Shown: positions 22,810-39,100, counted from the stretch's first letter. The stretch is DNA of 64,000 nt from Mastigias papua (GCA_964019165.1 OZ025278.1:7678028-7742027); one strand, 5' to 3'. Notes: generated by a model not told the origin, from the sequence alone. Made by a program: numbers and translations.

Positions 22810-25800
22810 ATGTTTTGGAGCTATGACACACGTACTTATAGTGATTGTAGAATTGCATAGTATTGTCAGTTTTGCCACATGTAAAGCACTTTAAAGCTGT
22901 ATGTAGTGTAAATACACAGACTAAGGCCAATATGAGTAGGAAACATTGGCTAAACTACTGGCATTGGTGCAAGCATAGATGTAAAAGACATTTAATGTAT
23001 GAGAATGACGCACTTCAAATCAATTGTAATCATACAGCAGTATATGCACACATTGTGATTGCTTGTGATGGGCCTAAAATACGTATGTGTGCAAAGTCTG
23101 ACAATACAGCAATGACCACTGATCTGATGGTTATATGATATTATAAATGCTAGATTCACTGTACAAATATGCTTAGATTATGTTTTGGAGCTATGACACA
23201 CGTACTTATAGTGATTGTAGACCTTGCATAGTATTGTCAGTTTTCCCACATGTAAAGCAATTTAAAGCTGTATATAGTGTAAAATCAAAGATTAAGCCTA
23301 ATATGAATAGGAAACATTGGCTAAACTACTGGCATCGCTGAAAGCATAGATGTAAAAGACGGTTAATACATCAGGTTGATGCATTTGCACTCAACGTCAA
23401 TCATACAGCAGTATATGCACACATTGTGATTGCTTGTGATGGGCCTAAAATACGTATGTGTGCAAAGTCTGACTATGCAGCAATGACCACAGATCTAATG
23501 TTCATATGATATTATAAATGCTAGATTCACTGTAAAAATAAGTTTAGATTATATATTGGAGCTATGACACACGTACTTATAGTGATTGTAGACCATGCAT
23601 AGAATTGTCAGCTCTGCCACATGTAAAGCACTTTAAAGCTGTATATAGTGTAAAAACACAGACTAAGGCCAATATGAGTAGGAAACATTGGCAAAACTAC
23701 TGGCATCGGTGCAAGAATAGATGTAAAAGAGGTTTAATGCAAGATAATGACGCACTTGCAATAAATTGCAATCATACAGCAGTATATGCACACATTGTGA
23801 TTGCTTGTGATGGGCCTAAAGTACGTATGTGTGCAAAGTCTGACAATACAGCAATGACCACTGATCTGATGGTTATATGATATTATAAATGCTAGATTCA
23901 CTGTAAAAATAAGTTTAGATTATATATTGGAGCTATGACACACGTACTTATAGTGATTGTAGACCTTGCATAGAATTGTCAGCTCTGCCACATGTAAAGC
24001 ACTGTAAGGCTGTATATAGTGTAAAATCAAAGACTAAGGCTAATATGAGTAGGAAACATTGGCTAAACTACTGGCATCGTTGCAAGCATACATGTAAACG
24101 ACGTTTAATGCATGAGATTGACGCACTTGCACTCAATTTCAATAATACAGCAGTATATGGACACATTGTGATTGCTTGTGATGGGCCTAAAATACGTATG
24201 TGTGCAAGTTCTGACCATACAGCAATGACCACTGATCTGATGGTTATATGATATTATAAATGCTAGATTCACTGTAGAAATATGCTTAGATTATGTTTTG
24301 GAGCTATGACACACGTACTTATAGTGATTGTAGAATTGCATAGTATTGTCAATTTTGCCACAGGTAAAGCACTTTAAAGCTGTATATAGTGTAAAATCAA
24401 AGACTAAGGCTAATATGAGTAGGAAACATTGGCTAAACTACTGGCATCGGTGCAAGAATAGATGTAAAAGACGTTTAATGCATGAGATTGACGCACTTGC
24501 ACTCAATTTCAATCATACAGCAGTATATGCACACATTGTGATTGCTTGTGATGGGCCTAAAATACGTATGTGTGCAAAGTCTGACAATACAGCAATGACC
24601 ACTGATCTGATGGTTATATGATATTATAAATGCTAGATTAACTGTACAAATATGCTTAGATTATGTTTTGTTGCAATGACACACGTACGTATAGTGATTG
24701 TAGACCTTGCATAGTATTGTCAGTTTTGTCACATGTAAAGCACTTTAAAGCTGTATATAGTGTAAAATCAAAGACTAAGGCTAATATGAGTAGGAAACAT
24801 TGGCTAACCTACTGGCATCGGTGCAAGCATAGATGTAAAAGACGTTTAATACATCAGATTGATGCACTTGCACTCAATTTCAATCATACAGTAGTATATG
24901 CACACATTGTGATTGCTTGTGATGGGTCTAAAATACGTATGTGTGCAAAGTCTGACAATACAGCAATGACAACTGATCTGATGGTTATATGATATTATAA
25001 ATGCTAGATTAACTGTACAAATATGCTTAGATTATGTTTTGGAGCTATGACACACGTACTTATAGTGATTGTAGACCTTGCATAGTATTGTCAATTTTGC
25101 CACAGGTAAAGCACTTTAAAGCTGTATATAGTGTAAAATCAAAGACTCAGGCTAATATGAGTAGGAAACATTGGCTAAACTACTGGCATCGGAGCAAGAA
25201 TAGATGTAAACGACGTTTAATGCATGAGATTGACGCACTTGCACTCAATTTCAATCATACAGCAGTATATGCACACATTGTGATTGCTTGTGATGGGCCT
25301 AAAATACGTATGTGTGCAAAGTCTGACAATACAGCAATGACCACTGATCTGATGGTTATATGATATTATAAATGCTAGATTAACTGTACAAATATGCTTA
25401 GATTATATATTGGACCTATGACACACGTACTTATAGTGATTGTAGACCTTGCATAGTATTGTCAGTTTTGCCACATGTAAAGCACTTTAAAGCTGTATAT
25501 AGTGTAAAATCAAATACTAAGGCTAATATGAGTAGGAAACATTGGCTAAACTACTGGCATCGGTGCAAGCATAGATGTAAAAGACATTTAATGCATGAGA
25601 TTGACGCACTTCCACTCAATTTCAATCAAACAACAGTATATGAACACATTGTGATTGCTTGTGATGGGCCTAAAATACGTATGTGTGCAAAGTCTGACAA
25701 TACAGCAATGACCACTGATCTGATGGTTATATGATATTATAAATGCTAGATTAACTGTACAAATATGCTTAGATTATGTTTTGGAGCTATGACACACGTA

Positions 25801-28800
25801 CTTATAGTGATTGTAGAATTGCATAGTATTGTCAGTTTTGCCACATGTAAAGCACTTTAAAGCTGTATGTAGTGTAAATACACAGACTAAGGCCAATATG
25901 AGTAGGAAACATTGGCTAAACTACTGGCATTGGTGCAAGCATAGATGTAAAAGACATTTAATGTATGAGAATGACGCACTTCAAATCAATTGTAATCATA
26001 CAGCAGTATATGCACACATTGTGATTGCTTGTGATGGGCCTAAAATACGTATGTGTGCAAAGTCTGACAATACAGCAATGACCACTGATCTGATGGTTAT
26101 ATGATATTATAAATGCTAGATTCACTGTACAAATATGCTTAGATTATGTTTTGGAGCTATGACACACGTACTTATAGTGATTGTAGACCTTGCATAGTAT
26201 TGTCAGTTTTCCCACATGTAAAGCACTTTAAAGCTGTATATAGTGTAAAATCAAAGACTAAGGCTAATATGAGTAGGAAACATTGGCTAAACTACTGGCA
26301 TCGGTGCAAGCATAGATGTAAAAGACGGTTAATACATCAGGTTGATGCATTTGCACTCAACGTCAATCATACAGCAGTATATGCACACATTGTGATTGCT
26401 TGTGATGGGCCTAAAATACGTATGTGTGCAAAGTCTGACTATGCAGCAATGACCACAGATCTAATGTTCATATGATATTATAAATGCTAGATTCACTGTA
26501 AAAATAAGTTTAGATTATATATTGGAGCTATGACACACGTACTTATAGTGATTGTAGACCATGCATAGAATTGTCAGCTCTGCCACATGTAAAGCACTTT
26601 AAAGCTGTATATAGTGTAAAAACACAGACTAAGGCCAATATGAGTAGGAAACATTGGCAAAACTACTGGCATCGGTGCAAGAATAGATGTAAAAGAGGTT
26701 TAATGCAAGATAATGACGCACTTGCAATAAATTGCAATCATACAGCAGTATATGCACACATTGTGATTGCTTGTGATGGGCCTAAAGTACGTATGTGTGC
26801 AAAGTCTGACAATACAGCAATGACCACTGATCTGATGGTTATATGATATTATAAATGCTAGATTCACTGTAAAAATAAGTTTAGATTATATATTGGAGCT
26901 ATGACACACGTACTTATAGTGATTGTAGACCTTGCATAGAATTGTCAGCTCTGCCACATGTAAAGCACTGTAAGGCTGTATATAGTGTAAAATCAAAGAC
27001 TAAGGCTAATATGAGTAGGAAACATTGGCTAAACTACTGGCATCGTTGCAAGCATACATGTAAACGACGTTTAATGCATGAGATTGACGCACTTGCACTC
27101 AATTTCAATAATACAGCAGTATATGGACACATTGTGATTGCTTGTGATGGGCCTAAAATACGTATGTGTGCAAGTTCTGACCATACAGCAATGACCACTG
27201 ATCTGATGGTTATATGATATTATAAATGCTAGATTCACTGTAGAAATATGCTTAGATTATGTTTTGGAGCTATGACACACGTACTTATAGTGATTGTAGA
27301 ATTGCATAGTATTGTCAATTTTGCCACAGGTAAAGCACTTTAAAGCTGTATATAGTGTAAAATCAAAGACTAAGGCTAATATGAGTAGGAAACATTGGCT
27401 AAACTACTGGCATCGGTGCAAGAATAGATGTAAAAGACGTTTAATGCATGAGATTGACGCACTTGCACTCAATTTCAATCATACAGCAGTATATGCACAC
27501 ATTGTGATTGCTTGTGATGGGCCTAAAATACGTATGTGTGCAAAGTCTGACAATACAGCAATGACCACTGATCTGATGGTTATATGATATTATAAATGCT
27601 AGATTAACTGTACAAATATGCTTAGATTATGTTTTGTTGCAATGACACACGTACGTATAGTGATTGTAGACCTTGCATAGTATTGTCAGTTTTGTCACAT
27701 GTAAAGCACTTTAAAGCTGTATATAGTGTAAAATCAAAGACTAAGGCTAATATGAGTAGGAAACATTGGCTAACCTACTGGCATCGGTGCAAGCATAGAT
27801 GTAAAAGACGTTTAATACATCAGATTGATGCACTTGCACTCAATTTCAATCATACAGTAGTATATGCACACATTGTGATTGCTTGTGATGGGTCTAAAAT
27901 ACGTATGTGTGCAAAGTCTGACAATACAGCAATGACAACTGATCTGATGGTTATATGATATTATAAATGCTAGATTAACTGTACAAATATGCTTAGATTA
28001 TGTTTTGGAGCTATGACACACGTACTTATAGTGATTGTAGACCTTGCATAGTATTGTCAATTTTGCCACAGGTAAAGCACTTTAAAGCTGTATATAGTGT
28101 AAAATCAAAGACTCAGGCTAATATGAGTAGGAAACATTGGCTAAACTACTGGCATCGGAGCAAGAATAGATGTAAACGACGTTTAATGCATGAGATTGAC
28201 GCACTTGCACTCAATTTCAATCATACAGCAGTATATGCACACATTGTGATTGCTTGTGATGGGCCTAAAATACGTATGTGTGCAAAGTCTGACAATACAG
28301 CAATGACCACTGATCTGATGGTTATATGATATTATAAATGCTAGATTAACTGTACAAATATGCTTAGATTATATATTGGACCTATGACACACGTACTTAT
28401 AGTGATTGTAGACCTTGCATAGTATTGTCAGTTTTGCCACATGTAAAGCACTTTAAAGCTGTATATAGTGTAAAATCAAATACTAAGGCTAATATGAGTA
28501 GGAAACATTGGCTAAACTACTGGCATCGGTGCAAGCATAGATGTAAAAGACATTTAATGCATGAGATTGACGCACTTCCACTCAATTTCAATCAAACAAC
28601 AGTATATGAACACATTGTGATTGCTTGTGATGGGCCTAAAATACGTATGTGTGCAAAGTCTGACAATACAGCAATGACCACTGATCTGATGGTTATATGA
28701 TATTATAAATGCTAGATTAACTGTACAAATATGCTTAGATTATGTTTTGGAGCTATGACACACGTACTTATAGTGATTGTAGAATTGCATAGTATTGTCA

Positions 28801-31516
28801 GTTTTGCCACATGTAAAGCACTTTAAAGCTGTATGTAGTGTAAATACACAGACTAAGGCCAATATGAGTAGGAAACATTGGCTAAACTACTGGCATTGGT
28901 GCAAGCATAGATGTAAAAGACATTTAATGTATGAGAATGACGCACTTCAAATCAATTGTAATCATACAGCAGTATATGCACACATTGTGATTGCTTGTGA
29001 TGGGCCTAAAATACGTATGTGTGCAAAGTCTGACAATACAGCAATGACCACTGATCTGATGGTTATATGATATTATAAATGCTAGATTCACTGTACAAAT
29101 ATGCTTAGATTATGTTTTGGAGCTATGACACACGTACTTATAGTGATTGTAGACCTTGCATAGTATTGTCAGTTTTCCCACATGTAAAGCACTTTAAAGC
29201 TGTATATAGTGTAAAATCAAAGACTAAGGCTAATATGAGTAGGAAACATTGGCTAAACTACTGGCATCGGTGCAAGCATAGATGTAAAAGACGGTTAATA
29301 CATCAGGTTGATGCATTTGCACTCAACGTCAATCATACAGCAGTATATGCACACATTGTGATTGCTTGTGATGGGCCTAAAATACGTATGTGTGCAAAGT
29401 CTGACTATGCAGCAATGACCACAGATCTAATGTTCATATGATATTATAAATGCTAGATTCACTGTAAAAATAAGTTTAGATTATATATTGGAGCTATGAC
29501 ACACGTACTTATAGTGATTGTAGACCATGCATAGAATTGTCAGCTCTGCCACATGTAAAGCACTTTAAAGCTGTATATAGTGTAAAAACACAGACTAAGG
29601 CCAATATGAGTAGGAAACATTGGCAAAACTACTGGCATCGGTGCAAGAATAGATGTAAAAGAGGTTTAATGCAAGATAATGACGCACTTGCAATAAATTG
29701 CAATCATACAGCAGTATATGCACACATTGTGATTGCTTGTGATGGGCCTAAAGTACGTATGTGTGCAAAGTCTGACAATACAGCAATGACCACTGATCTG
29801 ATGGTTATATGATATTATAAATGCTAGATTCACTGTAAAAATAAGTTTAGATTATATATTGGAGCTATGACACACGTACTTATAGTGATTGTAGACCTTG
29901 CATAGAATTGTCAGCTCTGCCACATGTAAAGCACTGTAAGGCTGTATATAGTGTAAAATCAAAGACTAAGGCTAATATGAGTAGGAAACATTGGCTAAAC
30001 TACTGGCATCGTTGCAAGCATACATGTAAACGACGTTTAATGCATGAGATTGACGCACTTGCACTCAATTTCAATAATACAGCAGTATATGGACACATTG
30101 TGATTGCTTGTGATGGGCCTAAAATACGTATGTGTGCAAGTTCTGACCATACAGCAATGACCACTGATCTGATGGTTATATGATATTATAAATGCTAGAT
30201 TCACTGTAGAAATATGCTTAGATTATGTTTTGGAGCTATGACACACGTACTTATAGTGATTGTAGAATTGCATAGTATTGTCAATTTTGCCACAGGTAAA
30301 GCACTTTAAAGCTGTATATAGTGTAAAATCAAAGACTAAGGCTAATATGAGTAGGAAACATTGGCTAAACTACTGGCATCGGTGCAAGAATAGATGTAAA
30401 AGACGTTTAATGCATGAGATTGACGCACTTGCACTCAATTTCAATCATACAGCAGTATATGCACACATTGTGATTGCTTGTGATGGGCCTAAAATACGTA
30501 TGTGTGCAAAGTCTGACAATACAGCAATGACCACTGATCTGATGGTTATATGATATTATAAATGCTAGATTAACTGTACAAATATGCTTAGATTATGTTT
30601 TGTTGCAATGACACACGTACGTATAGTGATTGTAGACCTTGCATAGTATTGTCAGTTTTGTCACATGTAAAGCACTTTAAAGCTGTATATAGTGTAAAAT
30701 CAAAGACTAAGGCTAATATGAGTAGGAAACATTGGCTAACCTACTGGCATCGGTGCAAGCATAGATGTAAAAGACGTTTAATACATCAGATTGATGCACT
30801 TGCACTCAATTTCAATCATACAGTAGTATATGCACACATTGTGATTGCTTGTGATGGGTCTAAAATACGTATGTGTGCAAAGTCTGACAATACAGCAATG
30901 ACAACTGATCTGATGGTTATATGATATTATAAATGCTAGATTAACTGTACAAATATGCTTAGATTATGTTTTGGAGCTATGACACACGTACTTATAGTGA
31001 TTGTAGACCTTGCATAGTATTGTCAATTTTGCCACAGGTAAAGCACTTTAAAGCTGTATATAGTGTAAAATCAAAGACTCAGGCTAATATGAGTAGGAAA
31101 CATTGGCTAAACTACTGGCATCGGAGCAAGAATAGATGTAAACGACGTTTAATGCATGAGATTGACGCACTTGCACTCAATTTCAATCATACAGCAGTAT
31201 ATGCACACATTGTGATTGCTTGTGATGGGCCTAAAATACGTATGTGTGCAAAGTCTGACAATACAGCAATGACCACTGATCTGATGGTTATATGATATTA
31301 TAAATGCTAGATTAACTGTACAAATATGCTTAGATTATATATTGGACCTATGACACACGTACTTATAGTGATTGTAGACCTTGCATAGTATTGTCAGTTT
31401 TGCCACATGTAAAGCACTTTAAAGCTGTATATAGTGTAAAATCAAATACTAAGGCTAATATGAGTAGGAAACATTGGCTAAACTACTGGCATCGGTGCAA
31501 GCATAGATGTAAAAGA
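22810..31516 (+). repeat. Eight-monomer higher-order repeat, nearly three copies, 2,966-bp period
   Basis: Copies start at 22810, 25776 and 28742. Marker words recur in all three at 2,966-bp spacing: TGTAGAATTGCATAG, the AATACATCAGGTTGATGCA unit, GTTTTGTTGCAATGAC (24667, 27633, 30599) and TATATTGGACC. The inferred peptide products of corresponding units are identical in copies two and three. The third copy stops matching at about 31512-31517, where AGACATTTAATG becomes AGACGTTGAATG. Copy one carries a foreign patch at 23260-23341. This is the most regular stretch of the array. Confidence 0.92.
23260..23341 (+). other. Gene-conversion-like patch in copy one of the 2,966-bp repeat
   Basis: Six sites in this stretch match the nearby unit at about 22142-22231 (GCAATTTAAAG, AGATTAAGCC, ATGAATAGG, CATCGCTGAAAGC) rather than the corresponding units of copies two and three. 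Bases just outside (GTAAAGC to the left, GACGGTTAATACATC to the right) match copies two and three. The tract is at least 82 and at most about 104 bp. Confidence 0.75.
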
Positions 31517-33181
31517 CGTTGAATGCATGAGATTGACGCACTTGCACTCAATTTCAATCATACAGCAGTATATGCACACATTGTGATTGCTTGTGATGGG
31601 CCTAAAATACGTATGTGTGCAAAGTCTGACAATACAGCAATGACCACTGATCTGATGGTTATATGATATTATAAATGCTAGATTAACTGTACAAATATGC
31701 TTAGATTATGTTTTGGAGCTATGACACACGTACTTATAGTGATTGTAGACCTTGCATAGTATTGTCAGTTTTGCCACAGGTAAAGCACTTTAAAGCTGTA
31801 TATAGTGTAAAATCAAAGACTAAGGCTAATATGAGTAGGAAACATTGGCTAAACTACTGGCATCGATGCAAGCATAGATGTAAAAGACGTTAAATGCATG
31901 AGATTGACGCACTTGCACTCAATTTCAATCATACAGCAGTATATGCACACATTGTGATTGCTTGTGATGGGCCTAAAATACGTATGTGTGCAAAGTCTGA
32001 CAATACAGCAATGACCACTGATCTGATGGTTATATGATATTATAAATGCTAGATTAACTGTACAAATATGCTTAGATTATGTTTTGGAGCAATGACACAC
32101 GTACTTATAGTGATTGTAGACCTTGCATAGTATTGTCAGTTTTGCCACATGTAAAGCACTTTAAAGCTGTATATAGTGTAAAATCAAAGACTAAGGCCAA
32201 TATGAGTAGGAAACATTGGCTAAACTACTGGCATCGATGCAAGCATAGATGTAAAAGACGTTAAGTGCATGAGATTGACGCACTTGCACTCAATTTCAAT
32301 CATACAGCAGTATATGCACACATTGTGATTGCTTGTGATGGGCCTAAAATACGTATGTGTGCAAAGTCTGACAATACAGCAATGACCACTGATCTGATGG
32401 TTATATGATATTATAAATGCTAGATTAACTGTAAAAATATGCTTAGATTATGTTTTGGAGCTATGACACACGTACTTATAGTGATTGTAGACCTCGCATA
32501 GTATTGTCAGTTTTGCCACATGTAAAGCACTTTAAAGCTGTATATAGTGTAAATCAAAGACTAAGGCTAATATGAGTAGGAAATATTGGCTAAACTACTG
32601 GCATCGATGCAAGCATAGATGTAAAAGACGTTTAATGCATGGGATTGACGCACTTGCACTCAATTTCAATCATACAGCAGTATATGCACACATTGTGATT
32701 GCTTGTGATGGGCCTAAAATACGTATGTGTGCAAAGTCTGACAATACAGCAATGACCACTGATCTGATGGTTATATGATATTATAAATGCTAGATTTACT
32801 GTACAAATATGCTTAGATTATGTTTTGGAGCTATGACACACGTACTTATAGTGATTGTAGACCTTGCATAGTATTGTCAGTTTTGCCACATGTAAAGCAC
32901 TTTAAAGCTGTATATAGTGTAAAATCAAAGACTAAGGCTAATATGAGTAGGAAACATTGGCTAAACTACTGGCATCGGTGCAAGCATAGGTGTAAAAGAC
33001 GTTGAATGCATGAGATTGACGCACTTGCACTCAATTTCAATCATACAGCATTATATGCACTCATTGTGATTGGGCCAAAAATACGTATGTGTGCAAAGTC
33101 TGACAATACAGCAATGACCACTGATCTGATGGTTATATGATATTATAAATGCTAGATTCACTGTACAAATATGCTTAGATT

Positions 33182-36100
33182 ATGTTTTGGAGCTATGACA
33201 CACGTACTTATAGTGATTGTAGACCTTGCATAGTATTGTCAGTTTTGCCACATGTAAAGCACTTTAAAGCTGTATATAGTGTAAAATCAAAGACTAAGGC
33301 TAATATGAGTAGGAAACATTGGCTAAACTACTGGCATCGGTGCAAGCATAGATGTAAAAGACGTTGAATGCATGAGATTGACGCACTTGCACTCAATTTC
33401 AATCATACAGCAGTATATGCACACATTGTGATTGCTTGTGATGGGCCTAAAATACGTATGTGTGCAAAGTTTGACAATACAGCAATGACCACTGATCTGA
33501 TGGTTATATGATATTATAAATGCTAGATTCACTGTACAAATATGCTTAGATTATGTTTTGGAGCTATGACACACGTACTTATAGTGATTGTAGACCTTGC
33601 ATAGTATTGTCAGTTTTGCCACATGTAAAGCACTTTAAAGCTGTATATAGTGTAAAATCAAAGACTAAGGCTAATATGAGTAGGAAACATTGGCTAAACT
33701 ACTGGCATCGGTGCAAGCATAGATGTAAAAGACGTTTAATGCATGAGATTGACGCACTTGCACTCAATTTCAATCATACAGCATTATATGCACACATTGT
33801 GATTGGGCCAAAAATACGTATGTGTGCAAAGTCTGACAATACAGCAATGACCACTGATCTGATGGTTATATGATATTATAAATGCTAGATTCACTGTACA
33901 AATATGCTTAGATTATGTTTTGGAGCTATGACACACGTACTTATAGTGATTGTAGACCTTGCATAGTATTGTCAGTTTTGCCACATGTAAAGCACTTTAA
34001 AGCTGTATATAGTGTAAAATCAAAGACTAAGGCTAATATGAGTAGGAAACATTGGCTAAACTACTGGCATCGGTGGAAGCATAGATGTAAAAGACGTTTA
34101 ATGCATGAGATTGACGCACTTGCACTCAATTTCAATCATACAGCAGTATATGCACACATTGTGATTGCTTGTGATGGGCCTAAAATACGTATGTGTGCAA
34201 AGTCTGACAATACAGCAATGACCACTGATCTGATGGTTATATGATATTATAAATGCTAGATTAACTGTACAAATATGCTTAGATTATGTTTTGGAGCTAT
34301 GACACACGTACTTATAGTGATTGTAGACCTTGCATAGTATTGTCAGTTTTGCTACATGTAAAGCACTTTAAAGCTGTATATAGTGTAAAATCAAAGACTA
34401 AGGCTAATATGAGTAGGAAACATTGGCTAACCTACTGGCATCGGTGCAAGCATAGATGTAAAAGACGTTGAATGCATGAGATTGACGCACTTGCACTCAA
34501 TTTCAATCATACAGCAGTATATGCACACATTGTGATTGCTTGTGATGGGCCTAAAATACGTATGTGTGCAAAGTCTGACAATACAGCAATGACCACTGAT
34601 CTGATGGTTATATGATATTATAAATGCTAGATTCACTGTACAACTATGCTTAGATTATGTTTTGGAGCTATGACACACGTACTTATAGTGATTGTAGACC
34701 TTGCATAGTATTGTCAGTTTTGCCACATGTAAAGCACTTTAAAGCTGTATATAGTGTAAAATCAAAGACTACGGCTAATATGAGTAGGAAATATTGGCTA
34801 AACTACTGGCATCGATGCAAGCATAGATGTAAAAGACGTTTAATGCATGAGATTGACGCACTTGCACTCAATTTCAATCATACAGCAGTACATGCACACA
34901 TTGTGATTGGGCCTAACATACGTATGTGTGCAAAGTCTGACAATACAGCAATGACCACTGATCTGATGGTTATATGATATTATAAATGCTAGATTCACTG
35001 TACAAATATGCTTAGATTATGTTTTGGAGCTATGACACACGTACTTATAGTGATTGTAGACGTTGCATAGTATTGTCAGTTTTGCCACATGTAAAGCACT
35101 TTAAAGCTGTATATAGTGTAAAATCAAAGACTAAGGCTAATATGAGTAGGACACATTGGCTAAACTACTGGCATCGGTGCAAGCATAGATGTAAAAGACG
35201 TTGAATGCATGAGATTGACGCACTTGCACTCAATTTCAATCATACAGCAGTATATGCACACATTGTGATTGCTTGTGATGGGCCTAAAATACGTATGTGT
35301 GCAAAGTCTGACAATACAGCAATGACCACTGATCTGATGGTTATATGATATTATAAATGCTAGATTCACTGTACAACTATGCTTAGATTATGTTTTGGAG
35401 CTATGACACACGTACTTATAGTGATTGTAGACCTTGCATAGTATTGTCAGTTTTGCCACATGTAAAGCACTTTAAAGCTGTATATAGTGTAAAATCAAAG
35501 ACTAAGGTTAACATGAGTAGGAAACATTGGCTAACCTACTGGCATCGGTGCAAGCATAGATATAAAAGACGTTGAATGCATGAGATTGACGCACTTGCAC
35601 TCAATTTCAATCATATAGCAGTATATGCACACATTGTGATTGGGCCAAAAATACGTATGTGTGCAAAGTCTGACAATACAGCAATGACCACTGATCTGAT
35701 GGTTATATGATATTATAAATGCTAGATTCACTGTACAACTATGCTTAGATTATGTTTTGGAGCTATGACACACGTACTTATAGTGATTGTAGACCTTGCA
35801 TAGTATTGTCAGTTTTGCCACATGTAAAGCACTTTAAAGCTGTATATAGTGTAAAATCAAAGACTAAGGCTAATATGAGTAGGAAACATTGGCTAACCTA
35901 CTGGCATCGGTGCAAGCATAGATGTAAAAGACGTTTAATGCATGAGATTGACGCACTTGCAATCAATTTCAATCATACAGCAGTATATGCACACATTGTG
36001 ATTGCTTGTGATGGGCCTAAAATACGTATGTGTGCAAAGTCTGACAATACAGCAATGACCACTGATCTGATGGTTATATGATATTATAAATGCTAGATTC

Positions 36101-39100
36101 ACTGTACAACTATGCTTAGATTATGTTTTGGAGCTATGACACACGTAGTTATAGTGATTGTAGACCTTGCATAGTATTGTCAGTTTTGCCACATGTAAAG
36201 CACTTTAAAGCTGTATATAGTGTAAAATCAAAGACTACGGCTAATATGAGTAGGAAATATTGGCTAAACTACTGGCATCGATGCAAGCATAGATGTAAAA
36301 GACGTTTAATGCATGAGATTGACGCACTTGCACTCAATTTCAATCATACAGCACTATATGCACACATTGTGATTGCTTGTGATGGGCCTAAAATACGTAT
36401 GTGTGCAAAGTCTGACAATACAGCAATGACCACTGATCTGATGGTTATATGATATTATAAATGCTAGATTCACTGTACAAATATGCTTAGATTATGTTTT
36501 GGAGCTATGACACACGTACTTATAGTGATTGTAGACGTTGCATAGTATTGTCAGTTTTGCCACATGTAAAGCACTTTAAAGCTGTATATAGTGTAAAATC
36601 AAAGACTAAGGCTAATATGAGTAGGACACATTGGCTAAACTACTGGCATCGGTGCAAGCATAGATGTAAAAGACGTTGAATGCATGAGATTGACGCACTT
36701 GCACTCAATTTCAATCATACAGCAGTATATGCACACATTGTGATTGCTTGTGATGGGCCTAAAATACGTATGTGTGCAAAGTCTGACAATACAGCAATGA
36801 CCACTGATCTGATGGTTATATGATATTATAAATGCTAGATTCACTGTACAACTATGCTTAGATTATGTTTTGGAGCTATGACACACGTACTTATAGTGAT
36901 TGTAGACCTTGCATAGTATTGTCAGTTTTGCCACATGTAAAGCACTTTAAAGCTGTATATAGTGTAAAATCAAAGACTAAGGCTAATATGAGTAGGAAAC
37001 ATTGGCTAAACTACTGGCATCGATGCAAGCATAGATGTAAAAGACGTTTAATGCATGAGATTGACGCACTTGCACTCAATTTCAATCCTACAGCAGTACA
37101 TGCACACATTGTGATTGGGCCTAAAATACGTATGTGTGCAAAGTCTGACAATACAGCAATGACCACTGATCTGATGGTTATATGATATTATAAATGCTAG
37201 ATTCACTGTACAAATATGCTTAGATTATGTTTTGGAGCTATGACACACGTACTTATAGTGATTGTAGACCTTGCATAGTATTGTCAGTTTTGCCACATGT
37301 AAAGCACTTTAAAGCTGTATATAGTGTAAAATCAAAGACTAAGGCTAATATGAGTAGGAAACATTGGCTAAACTACTGGCATCGGTGCAAGCATAGATGT
37401 AAAAGACGTTGAATGCATGAGATTGACGCACTTGCACTCAATTTCAATCATACAGCAGTATATGCACACATTGTGATTGCTTGTGATGGGCCTAAAATAC
37501 GTATGTGTGCAAAGTCTGACAATACAGCAATGACCACTGATCTGATGGTTATATGATATTATAAATGCTAGATTCACTGTACAAATATGCTTAGATTATG
37601 TTTTGGAGCTATGACACACGTACTTATAGTGATTGTAGACCTTGCATAGTATTGTCAGTTTTGCCACATGTAAAGCACTTTAAAGCTGTATATAGTGTAA
37701 AATCAAAGACTAAGGCTAATATGAGTAGGAAACATTGGCTAAACTACTGGCATCGGTGCAAGCATAGATGTAAAAGACGTTTAATGCATGAGATTGACGC
37801 ACTTGCACTCAATTTCAATCATACAGCATTATATGCACACATTGTGATTGGGCCAAAAATACGTATGTGTGCAAAGTCTGACAATACAGCAATGACCACT
37901 GATCTGATGGTTATATGATATTATAAATGCTAGATTCACTGTACAAATATGCTTAGATTATGTTTTGGAGCTATGACACACGTACTTATAGTGATTGTAG
38001 ACCTTGCATAGTATTGTCAGTTTTGCCACATGTAAAGCACTTTAAAGCTGTATATAGTGTAAAATCAAAGACTAAGGCTAATATGAGTAGGAAACATTGG
38101 CTAAACTACTGGCATCGGTGGAAGCATAGATGTAAAAGACGTTTAATGCATGAGATTGACGCACTTGCACTCAATTTCAATCATACAGCAGTATATGCAC
38201 ACATTGTGATTGCTTGTGATGGGCCTAAAATACGTATGTGTGCAAAGTCTGACAATACAGCAATGACCACTGATCTGATGGTTATATGATATTATAAATG
38301 CTAGATTAACTGTACAAATATGCTTAGATTATGTTTTGGAGCTATGACACACGTACTTATAGTGATTGTAGACCTTGCATAGTATTGTCAGTTTTGCTAC
38401 ATGTAAAGCACTTTAAAGCTGTATATAGTGTAAAATCAAAGACTAAGGCTAATATGAGTAGGAAACATTGGCTAACCTACTGGCATCGGTGCAAGCATAG
38501 ATGTAAAAGACGTTGAATGCATGAGATTGACGCACTTGCACTCAATTTCAATCATACAGCAGTATATGCACACATTGTGATTGCTTGTGATGGGCCTAAA
38601 ATACGTATGTGTGCAAAGTCTGACAATACAGCAATGACCACTGATCTGATGGTTATATGATATTATAAATGCTAGATTCACTGTACAACTATGCTTAGAT
38701 TATGTTTTGGAGCTATGACACACGTACTTATAGTGATTGTAGACCTTGCATAGTATTGTCAGTTTTGCCACATGTAAAGCACTTTAAAGCTGTATATAGT
38801 GTAAAATCAAAGACTACGGCTAATATGAGTAGGAAATATTGGCTAAACTACTGGCATCGATGCAAGCATAGATGTAAAAGACGTTTAATGCATGAGATTG
38901 ACGCACTTGCACTCAATTTCAATCATACAGCAGTACATGCACACATTGTGATTGGGCCTAAAATACGTATGTGTGCAAAGTCTGACAATACAGCAATGAC
39001 CACTGATCTGATGGTTATATGATATTATAAATGCTAGATTCACTGTACAAATATGCTTAGATTATGTTTTGGAGCTATGACACACGTACTTATAGTGATT

